Part shown: piece after piece, positions 1 through 5,828 of the stretch
Layout: every line of letters begins with the position of its first letter
Position numbering within the stretch: position 1 is the first letter of the stretch
Source: Acidobacteriota bacterium
GTDB lineage: Bacteria > Acidobacteriota > Polarisedimenticolia > Polarisedimenticolales > Polarisedimenticolaceae
Assembly (NCBI GenBank): GCA_011773795.1
Contig: WVWW01000281.1
Coordinates: 14,172 to 20,554, forward strand
Reading direction: 5' to 3'
Length of the DNA stretch: 6,383 bases
Translations under genes and position numbers: made by a program
Notes under the pieces: generated by a model
The model's database searches: none
What the model saw: the letters and a program-made list of their open reading frames with translations, nothing else
Told to the model about the DNA's origin: nothing

Positions 1-848
1 AACTCACGCGTTTTGGCCTTCGCAACGAGCTCGTCCAGGTCGTGGCCACCCATCGAGACGACTTCCCGAGCCGCATCCTCGGTCACCCAGCCCTCGAACG
101 CGATCTTGTCCCCGTCGCCGGAGGGCAACTGGAATTGCGGCCCGCTCCAGCCGTTCTGAACCACGGTGAAGCCGTAACCCGCCGAGGGCGTCGTGTGGAT
201 GATGATCGCGCCGGCGGCGCCCTGCCGCGCCGCGCTCTCGTACTTGTAGGTCCAGCGGCCGTAGTAGAGGCGGCGGTCGCCCGCGAACAGCTCCGGGTCC
301 CAGTCGGGATCGTTGTTGAGCATCAACAGGACCTTGCCGTCGAGGTCGGCCCCCTTGAAGTCGTCCCAGTCCTCCTCGGGCGCGCTGATGCCGTAGCCGA
401 CAAAGACGAGCTCCGCATCCTCGACGGCCGCCGCGTCGTCCTGGACACCGCTCGTCGCGACCCACTCGTCCCACCAGGTCAGCTCGACCGTTTCGCTCGC
501 CGTCCGGAAGGCCCAGGTCTGGGGCATCGCCGCCGTCACCGAGATCAGCGCGAGCGGTTGCTCCCAGCTCCCGTCCGCCGCGCCCGGTTGTGCTCCGATC
601 CGGGCCAGCCAGTCGGCCATGTATTCGCGCGCGGCACGATCTCCGTCGGTCGCCGGACCGCGTCCCCGCATCTCGTCCGACGACAGCGCCTCGACGATCG
701 AGCGCAGGGTCGCCTCGTCGATCGCATTTGCGGCTTCATCCGCGCCTGCAGGCAGGGTCAGGGTGACGCCCGCTCCGCCATCCTGGCCGGCACAACCGCC
801 CAGGAGCGCAAAGCACGCGAGTACCGGGATAGCCCGGATCGATCTCAT
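1..848 (-). CDS. M28-family metallopeptidase lipoprotein with PA domain (N-terminal part, truncated by window edge)
   Basis: The reading frame is open from ATG at 848 to the left edge, giving 282 residues with no stop. The N-terminus is a lipoprotein signal: basic MRSIR, a hydrophobic stretch, and lipobox L16-G17-G18-C19, so the protein should be lipidated at Cys19 and membrane-anchored outside the cytoplasm. Residues 47-90 hold the helical segment typical of M28 aminopeptidase-like proteins (SSDEMRGRGPATDGD, then AREYMADWLARIGAQPG). Residues about 140-265 look like an inserted PA domain (ELVFVGYGISAPEEDWDDF, DGKVLLMLNNDP, YYGRWTYKYESAARQGAAG, then AIIIH). The zinc-binding catalytic domain should follow but lies outside the window, so peptidase activity cannot be judged. 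An in-frame ATG five codons upstream (863) is less likely, because GAGGGAGGG sits just before 848. It lies 49 nt after the citrate synthase gene on the same strand. Family assignment is from recalled motif similarity; the substrate is unknown. Confidence 0.85.
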   Translation of the reverse strand, partial: MRSIRAIPVLACFALLGGCAGQDGGAGVTLTLPAGADEAANAIDEATLRSIVEALSSDEMRGRGPATDGDRAAREYMADWLARIGAQPGAADGSWEQPLALISVTAAMPQTWAFRTASETVELTWWDEWVATSGVQDDAAAVEDAELVFVGYGISAPEEDWDDFKGADLDGKVLLMLNNDPDWDPELFAGDRRLYYGRWTYKYESAARQGAAGAIIIHTTPSAGYGFTVVQNGWSGPQFQLPSGDGDKIAFEGWVTEDAAREVVSMGGHDLDELVAKAKTRE

Positions 849-876
849 CGTTCCCTCCCTCATAAAAGAGAGGGAA
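849..876 (-). promoter_or_regulatory. Ribosome binding site of the M28 gene inside a possible hairpin
   Basis: On the minus strand GAGGGAGGGAACG directly precedes ATG 848, a strong Shine-Dalgarno sequence. TTCCCTC (876-870) is an exact reverse complement of GAGGGAA (857-851), so an RNA reading through from citrate synthase can form a 7-bp stem with a 12-nt loop that covers the Shine-Dalgarno. No U-tract follows, so I do not read this as an intrinsic terminator. The inverted repeat is seen directly; a regulatory role is inference. Confidence 0.45.
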
Positions 877-883
877 TCTACCA
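875..883 (-). promoter_or_regulatory. Candidate extended -10 promoter of the M28 gene
   Basis: The minus strand reads TGGTAGATT from 883 to 875, which fits an extended -10 element (TG-N-TANNNT) with hexamer TAGATT, 4 of 6 matches to TATAAT. A start about 7 nt downstream, near 868, would give a leader of about 20 nt that keeps the Shine-Dalgarno but lacks the left arm of the adjacent hairpin. No good -35 hexamer is visible at the usual distance (TCCTGA). Weak evidence based on one short motif. Confidence 0.25.
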
Positions 884-897
884 CGGGCCGCGGGCCG

Positions 898-2214
898 TCA
901 GGACGCCGTCTGGCTGACCTGCTCCTCGATCCAGGCCGTGGTCACGCTCTTGGGCCGTTCGATGGGCAGGCCCAGGGCCCGGTCCCAGATCAGCGACGAA
1001 AGCACGCCGATCGCACGCGAAACGCCGAACAGCACGGTGAAGTAGGGGTATTCCGTGATGCCGTAGTGCATGAACAGCGGACCCGTATGCGCGTCGACGT
1101 TGGGCCACGGGTTCTTGGCCTTGCCCTGCTCCTTGAGGATCGCGGGCACGACGTCGTACAGCATCCGCACGATCTTGAAGTTCTCGTCGTCGGGCATGTG
1201 CGTCTGCGCGAACTCCTGCTGTGCCATGTAACGCGGGTCGGTCGCCCGCAACACGCCGTGGCCGTAGCCCGGAACGACCTGCCCCGAGTTCAGCGTCTCC
1301 CAGACGAAGTCCTTCATCTGCTGTTCGCTGGGCACGCCGCCCCCGAGCTTCTCCTTCATCTCGAGGATCCAGCGCGTCACTTCCTGGCTCGCGAGACCGT
1401 GCAGCGGCCCGGCCAGTCCGTTGATCCCTGCGGACAGCGCGAGGTACGGATCGGACAGCGCCGAGCCGACGAGGTGCGTCGCGTGGGCGCTGACGTTGCC
1501 GCCCTCGTGATCGGCCAGGATCGTCAGGTACAGCCGGCAGAGCTCACGGAACCCCTCGTCTTCGGAACCGAGCATGTGCGCGAGGTTGGCCGCCCAGTCC
1601 AGTTCCTTGGCGGCGGGCGCGACGTGGTCTCCGTCGCGATAGCTTCGGCGATAGATGTACGCCGCAACGCCGGGTAGCCGGCCGATCAGCCGCATCGAGT
1701 CGTCGAACATCGCCTCCCACAGGTCAGTCTTGGCCAGTCCCGCCTGATAGCGCTGGGCGAAGATCGAGTCGTGTTGAAGAGCGCTGATCCCGATCGAGAG
1801 CTGCGTCATCGGGTGAAGGTCTTTTGGAAGTGCGTCGAGTGTGGTGGCGACGTGTGCGGGAAGCTCTTCCGCACCGCGCCAGGCCTGCGTGATCTCGGCG
1901 ACTTCCTCGACGGTCGGGATTTCCCCGGTCAGCAGCAGGTAGAACAGCCCTTCGGGAAGAGGCTGCTCTCCGTTTGGCGCCGTAGGTAGCTTGGCGCGAA
2001 TCTCCGGGATCGAGTAACCGCGAAAACGGATCCCTTCCTGCGGGTCGACAGCCGATGTCTCGGTAACGAGGCTCTTGACCCCGCGCATGCCGCCGTAGGC
2101 CTGCGCGATGGTGACATCGGAAATAACGTGATCGCCGAGCTCCTTGATCGTCGTTTTTACGCGATCTCGCATCGGCGGGATTTGCTCGGCGAGCCTGCGC
2201 TTGAGAGCGATCAT
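898..2214 (-). CDS. gltA: Citrate synthase, eukaryotic (mitochondrial-like) type
   Basis: This 438-residue protein condenses acetyl-CoA and oxaloacetate to citrate, the entry step of the TCA cycle, in the cytoplasm. It strongly resembles animal mitochondrial citrate synthase rather than the E. coli hexameric form. Shared blocks are DHEGGNVSAHATHLVGSALS (235-254), GLAGPLHGLASQEV (266-279), NSGQVVPGYGHGVLR (309-323), GKAKNPWPNVDAHTG (364-378) and VLFGVSRAIGVL (394-405). The catalytic triad is present as His272, His319 and Asp374, matching pig His274, His320 and Asp375. The length matches the mature eukaryotic enzyme. I chose ATG 2214 because the N-terminus MIALKRRLAEQIPPMRDRVK aligns with this family and AGAGGAG lies 5 nt upstream; the in-frame ATG at 2301 would add 29 unrelated residues. 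Bacteria with this type are known, for example Geobacter. The gene lies 83 nt downstream of the frame-restored uvrA, on the same strand. Confidence 0.97.
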   Translation of the reverse strand: MIALKRRLAEQIPPMRDRVKTTIKELGDHVISDVTIAQAYGGMRGVKSLVTETSAVDPQEGIRFRGYSIPEIRAKLPTAPNGEQPLPEGLFYLLLTGEIPTVEEVAEITQAWRGAEELPAHVATTLDALPKDLHPMTQLSIGISALQHDSIFAQRYQAGLAKTDLWEAMFDDSMRLIGRLPGVAAYIYRRSYRDGDHVAPAAKELDWAANLAHMLGSEDEGFRELCRLYLTILADHEGGNVSAHATHLVGSALSDPYLALSAGINGLAGPLHGLASQEVTRWILEMKEKLGGGVPSEQQMKDFVWETLNSGQVVPGYGHGVLRATDPRYMAQQEFAQTHMPDDENFKIVRMLYDVVPAILKEQGKAKNPWPNVDAHTGPLFMHYGITEYPYFTVLFGVSRAIGVLSSLIWDRALGLPIERPKSVTTAWIEEQVSQTAS

Positions 2215-2237
2215 GATGGCTCCTCTGCCCTGCGAGT

Positions 2238-2251
2238 CGGCCGAAAGGCCG
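2238..2251. repeat. Short perfect hairpin in the citrate synthase leader
   Basis: CGGCC-GAAA-GGCCG is a 5-bp perfect inverted repeat. On the citrate synthase mRNA strand it reads CGGCC-UUUC-GGCCG, about 11 nt upstream of the Shine-Dalgarno. It is too short and lacks a U-tract, so it is not a terminator. It may simply structure the 5' leader. Confidence 0.3.
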
Positions 2252-2271
2252 TGGTTGAGTGGTGTAGAAGT

Positions 2272-2301
2272 AGAGTAGCGCCGCGGTCGAAATCCTGTCA
2301 A
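2272..2301 (-). promoter_or_regulatory. Candidate sigma70-type promoter for citrate synthase, overlapping the uvrA stop
   Basis: On the minus strand a perfect TTGACA (2301-2296) is followed after 18 nt by TACTCT (2277-2272), which matches TATAAT at the three most conserved positions (T1, A2, T6). A start near 2265 would give a leader of about 50 nt ending in the AGAGGAG ribosome site. The TGA that ends the restored uvrA frame (2300-2298) is inside this TTGACA. A small inverted repeat, GTCA-ACCGG-TGAC (2297-2309), spans the -35 and could be an operator. The motif is seen; promoter activity is inferred. Confidence 0.4.
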
Positions 2302-5134
2302 CCGGTGACCCGCTCGGCACGGCGCTTTTGCGGCAGGGTACGTTTGAGGAACGTACCGGTGTGGGAACTACGTACTCGGGCGACCTGTTCGGGCGTTCCC
2401 TCTGCAATAATGCGCCCTCCGCCCTCGCCGCCTTCCGGTCCCAGATCGAGGATCCAGTCGGCAGTCTTGATCACATCGAGGTTGTGCTCGATGACTATTA
2501 CGGTATTCCCTGATCGACCAGCCGGTTGAGCACGGCCAGCAGCTTCTTGATGTCGTCGAAGTGCAGCCCGGTCGTCGGCTCGTCCAGCAGGTAGACCGTG
2601 CGTCCGGTGGCCCGGCGCGAGAGCTCCTTGGAGAGCTTGATCCGCTGGGCCTCCCCGCCCGACAGCGTGGTGGCCGGCTGGCCGAGGCGGATGTAGCCGA
2701 GACCGACGTCGTACAGCGTCTGCAGCTTGACCCGTACCGTCGGCACCGCGGAGAAGAACTCCAGCGCCTGCTGGACGCTCATCCCCAGGACCTCGGAAAT
2801 CGTCCGACCCTTGTAAAGGATCTCGAGCGTCTCCCGGTTGTAGCGCCTGCCTGCACAGACGTCGCAAGTCACGTAAATGTCGGGCAGGAAGTGCATCTCG
2901 ATCTTCAGCACTCCACCGCCTTCGCAACTCTCACAGCGCCCGCCGGAGACGTTGAACGAGAACCGTCCGGGCTTGTAGCCACGCGCACGGGCCTCGGGAA
3001 CCATTGCAAAAAGCTCGCGGATCGGGGTAAACAGGCCGACGTACGTCGCCGGGTTCGAACGCGGTGTGCGGCCGATCGGCGTCTGGTCGATGTCCACGAC
3101 CTTGTCGACGTGCGGGATGCCGTCGACGCGCTTGCACAGCCCCGGCTCCTGCTCGCTCCCGTGCAGTTCCCTGGCGAGCACCTTGTGGAGCGTCTCGTTC
3201 ACCAACGTGCTCTTGCCCGAGCCGGAGACGCCGGTCACGCAGACGAACTGGCCCAGCGGGAAGCGCGCGTCGACGTTCTTGAGGTTGTGCTCGCGAGCGC
3301 CGCGGACGGTCAGCGCCTTGCCGTTGCCGGGGCGCCGCTCGGTGGGCGTCGGGATCGAGTCGCGACCGGACAGGTAGGCGCCGGTCGACGACTTCTTGTT
3401 GCGCGCGACCTGCGCCGGTGTCCCGACGGCGACGACCTCGCCACCCAGCTCGCCCGCCCCGGGGCCCAGATCAACCAGGATATCGGCGGCGCGGATCGTC
3501 TCCTCGTCGTGCTCCACGACGATCACGGTGTTGCCCAGATCGCGCATCGCGGTGAGCGTGTCGAGCAGCTTGCGGTTGTCGCGCTGGTGCAGCCCGATCG
3601 AGGGCTCGTCGAGGATGTACATCACGCCGGTCAGGCGCGAGCCGATCTGCGTGGCCAGGCGGATCCGCTGGCTCTCGCCACCCGACAGCGTCGCCGCCGT
3701 CCGGTCCAGCGTCAGGTAGCCGAGCCCGACGTTCTGCAGGAACCCCAGCCGCTCGTTGATCTCCTTGAGGATCGGCTTGGCCACTTGCTTCTCGCGCGGC
3801 CTCAGCTTCAGCTTCTTGAACAGTGCGGTCGCGTCGGAGACCGACAACCGTGACTGCTCCGCAATGCTCAGACCGCCGACCTTCACGGCGAGGCTCTCGG
3901 GTCGCAGGCGCAGGCCGTCACAATCCGCGCAAGGCTGGATCGCCATGCGTTTTTCGAGCTGCTGCCGGCGTTTCTCCGAAGCCGTCTCGCGGTAGCGTTT
4001 TTCCAGCCGGAAGAGGATCCCGTCCCAAGTCGAGCGGAACTTGTAGGTCGATCGCTTGCCCTTCCAGACGTAGTCGAACTCGCGCTCGCCGGCGCCCTCC
4101 CACAGGATCTTCTTGAACCGTGCGGGGAGCTTCTTGTACGGGGTCTTCGGCGACACCTTGTAATGCTTGAAGATGCTCGATTCCATCAACTGGTAGCGAC
4201 TCGCGTCGCCCCAGGCGAGCGCGCCGTCGCGGATCGCCACGTCCTCGTCCTTGATCAGCCTCGAGGCGACGAACCGCTTCTTGAAGCCGATCCCGTCGCA
4301 GGTCTCGCAGGCGCCGAAGGGGGAGTTGAACGAGAACATCCGCGGCGCCAGCTCGGGCACCGAGACGCCGCAGTCCGAGCAGGCCAGGTGGCGCGAGAAC
4401 AGCAGGTCCTTCCCGCCGACGACGTCGATCACGACCAGCCCGTCCGCGGTGGCCAGCGCGGTCTCGACGGAATCGGTCAGCCGGTTCTTCAGATCGGGCT
4501 TGATCACCAGCCGGTCGACGACGATCTCGATCGTGTGCTTCTTCTGCTTGTCCAGGTCGATCGGGTCGGCCAGGTCGCGCACCTCGCCGTCGACACGGGC
4601 GCGGACGAACCCCTGGCGGGCCGCGTCGTTGAGCTCCTTCTTGTAGATCCCCTTGCGCCCGCGGACGATCGGCGCCAGCACCTGGATCCGCGTGCCCTCC
4701 GGCAGCTCCAGCACGGCGTCGACGATCTGCTGCACCGACTGGGAGGTGATCGGCTTGCCGCAGTTGTGGCAGTGCGGGTGGCCGACCCGGGCGAACAGCA
4801 GCCGCAGGTAGTCGTAGATCTCGGTGACCGTCCCGACGGTCGACCGCGGGTTGCGCTGCGTCGTCTTCTGTTCGATCGAGATCGCCGGCGAGAGACCTTC
4901 GATCGACTCGACGTCGGGTTTTTCCATCTGCTCGAGGAACTGACGTGCGTAGGCCGACAAGGACTCGACGTAACGGCGCTGTCCCTCCGCATACAGCGTG
5001 TCGAAGGCAAGCGACGACTTGCCGGAGCCCGACACACCGGTGACGACGATGAGCTTGTTCCGGGGCAGGGTCAGGTCGATGCGCTTGAGGTTGTGCTCGG
5101 CCGCCCCACGGATGACGATTTCCCGTGCTGCCAT
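2298..5134 (-). CDS. uvrA: UvrA, excinuclease ABC subunit A, with an apparent frameshift near the 3' end
   Basis: UvrA is the dimeric ABC-type ATPase that finds bulky DNA lesions and loads UvrB in nucleotide excision repair. Numbering from ATG 5134: Walker A motifs GVSGSGKSS (33-41) and GVSGSGKST (635-643); signatures LSGGESQR (483-490) and LSGGEAQR (824-831); Walker B ILDEPSIGLH (507-516) and LLDEPTTGLH (849-858). Zinc-finger cysteines are 252/255/276/279 and 734/737/757/760, with further CxxC pairs at 122/125 and 402/405. The frame stops early at TAA (2500-2498) after DQGIP, giving 878 residues. The expected C-terminus (NTVIVIEHNLDVIKTADW to RRAERVTG) continues in the neighbouring frame to a TGA at 2300-2298, giving about 945 residues, the normal family length. 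So one base seems missing near 2508-2510. ATG 5134 puts the N-terminus near that of E. coli UvrA; ATG 5146 would add MPAR. No SOS box is visible upstream. Confidence 0.95.
2337..2357. repeat. Perfect 8-bp inverted repeat in the last codons of uvrA
   Basis: GGTACGTT-TGAGG-AACGTACC is a perfect 8-bp inverted repeat with a 5-nt loop. It lies inside the frame-restored uvrA end (codons for GTFLKRT) and about 36 bp upstream of the candidate citrate synthase -35 box. A further CGTAC, within the palindrome TACGTA, lies at 2369-2375. No T-tract follows on the minus strand, so it does not look like an intrinsic terminator. It could be an operator, an RNA processing or stability hairpin, or coincidence. 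Confidence 0.45.
2498..2513 (-). other. uvrA: Frameshift site in uvrA (one base missing)
   Basis: The minus strand reads GAT CAG GGA ATA CCG TAA, ending the frame as D-Q-G-I-P-stop. Adding one base to the GGG run (2510-2508) gives GAT CAG GGN AAT ACC GTA ATA GTC ATC GAG CAC, i.e. DQGNTVIVIEH, the sequence UvrA should have. The same element in the first ATPase half of this gene (about 3514-3536) is intact: GGC AAC ACC GTG ATC GTC GTG GAG CAC. A dropped G in a G4 run is the simplest reading. No X-XXY-YYZ slippery heptamer is present in the zero frame. Confidence 0.85.
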
Positions 5135-5144
5135 GCGAGCGGGC

Positions 5145-5150
5145 ATTCTA
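5145..5150 (-). promoter_or_regulatory. Candidate -10 element of uvrA
   Basis: The minus strand reads TAGAAT (5150-5145), 5 of 6 matches to TATAAT. It ends 10 nt before ATG 5134 and overlaps the alternative ATG 5146. Transcription starting 6-9 nt downstream would give a leader of only a few bases before 5134. No Shine-Dalgarno precedes 5134, which suits leaderless or near-leaderless initiation. No convincing -35 is visible (TAGCAC at the expected place). Confidence 0.25.
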
Positions 5151-5168
5151 ATCGACCCGTTTTGCGCG

Positions 5169-5184
5169 TGCTATTCTCGGTGCA
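5169..5184 (+). promoter_or_regulatory. Candidate extended -10 promoter for a leaderless transcript of the secreted-protein/folD pair
   Basis: TGCTATTCT (5169-5177) fits an extended -10 element: TG, one base, then TATTCT with 4 of 6 matches to TATAAT. Six bases (5178-5183) separate it from the ATG at 5184, so the standard start point falls on the A of ATG. No Shine-Dalgarno-like sequence precedes this ATG. Together these fit a leaderless mRNA, a mode well known in several bacterial lineages. The placement is seen; promoter use is inferred. Confidence 0.4.
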
Positions 5185-5828
5185 TGAATAAACGGATGTT
5201 GCCGCTTCTCGCCCCGTTCCTGTGCTGCGCGTTGGCGGCCGCTGCGGCCGAACCGGCCCCGGCGGCGCAATTCGAACCGGACACCGAGGCCGCGACGACG
5301 GGGGCCCTTCAAGGAACGACGTGGGTCGGCGGCGGGCCGACCTGGAAAGTCTGGGTCAAGCAACTGGACGGCGACGAGCGGCTCAACTTCATCGAGCGGA
5401 TGACCGGGCTGGCCATCGACCCTTACGCCAACCGCCCCGACGAACCGCCGGCCTACCATACGTTCCTGGTGGTGATCGAGAACGACGGCCCGACCGGACT
5501 CAGCTTCAACCCGCAAAGCGCATGGCTCAAGACGAACAAGAACAAGGTCCTGCTCCCCCAGGGACTGGCCGATCTCAGCTTCAACTACCGGGTCACCGGG
5601 CGAGAGCTCCCGGCGGCCTATGAAAACGTCCAGGGCGCGCTGTTCGAGCGAGCGATCTCCGTCGCTCCCGGGGACACCGCTTCCGGGTTGTTGATCTACG
5701 ACCGCGTGCAGAGGAAGACGAAACGATGGAACCTGGGTTTGAGGGTGACGCTCTCCGACGGAGAGCGCGCCGCGTTCAACGCTCCGTACCGGCGCAGCGA
5801 CCTGAAGAAGAAGGGGCCCGACGGATGA
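5184..5828 (+). CDS. Secreted protein of unknown function, coupled to folD
   Basis: I do not recognise a family for this 214-residue protein. The N-terminus MNKRMLPLLAPFLCCALAAA is a typical Sec signal peptide with likely cleavage after the alanine run (about residue 22, before EPAPAAQ). The cysteines at 14-15 lack a proper lipobox, so a lipoprotein is less likely. No other cysteine or membrane segment follows. The mature part alternates short beta-like stretches with turns: TWVGGGPTWKVWVKQLDG (46-63), YHTFLVVIENDGPTGLSFNP (91-110), a basic hairpin WLKTNKNKVLLPQ (114-126), and ISVAPGDTASGLLIYDRV (158-175). This would fit a small all-beta, Ig-like fold, which is inference. The C-terminus is basic (YRRSDLKKK, 202-210). 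I chose ATG 5184 because it begins the signal peptide; extending the frame upstream would run antisense into uvrA. Its TGA overlaps the folD start (ATGA). Confidence 0.8.
   Translation: MNKRMLPLLAPFLCCALAAAAAEPAPAAQFEPDTEAATTGALQGTTWVGGGPTWKVWVKQLDGDERLNFIERMTGLAIDPYANRPDEPPAYHTFLVVIENDGPTGLSFNPQSAWLKTNKNKVLLPQGLADLSFNYRVTGRELPAAYENVQGALFERAISVAPGDTASGLLIYDRVQRKTKRWNLGLRVTLSDGERAAFNAPYRRSDLKKKGPDG
5811..5816 (+). promoter_or_regulatory. Ribosome binding site of folD
   Basis: AAGGGG lies 8 nt before ATG 5825, inside the coding sequence of the upstream gene. It supports the folD start at 5825 and, with the ATGA overlap, suggests translational coupling, possibly with re-initiation. Confidence 0.5.

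Noticed and set aside
849..897. Intrinsic terminator between citrate synthase and the M28 gene
   Set aside because: Hairpins exist here but none is followed by a T-tract on the minus strand, and the stem overlaps the next gene's ribosome site.
42..917. Plus-strand open frame opposite the M28 gene
   Set aside because: The minus strand encodes a coherent lipoprotein with PA-domain motifs that runs off the left edge; the plus-strand translation is arginine-rich noise.
619..1677. Plus-strand open frame across citrate synthase and the M28 gene
   Set aside because: It runs antisense to two well supported genes and through their intergenic region, with no ribosome site or recognisable domain.
1724..2407. 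Minus-strand open frame of 227 codons over the citrate synthase start
   Set aside because: Shifted-frame shadow of citrate synthase; no family resemblance.
2561..3853. 430-codon plus-strand open frame opposite uvrA
   Set aside because: It is antisense to conserved UvrA motifs; long antisense frames are expected opposite GC-rich genes, and its translation is a low-complexity Arg/Leu/Val/Asp-rich sequence with no recognisable domain.
5135..5183. LexA-type SOS box upstream of uvrA
   Set aside because: No CTGT-N8-ACAG or GAAC-N4-GTTC-like palindrome is visible in the intergenic region.
4163..5191. 342-codon plus-strand open frame opposite the uvrA 5' half
   Set aside because: Same antisense artefact; the opposite strand encodes the unmistakable UvrA N-terminal half.
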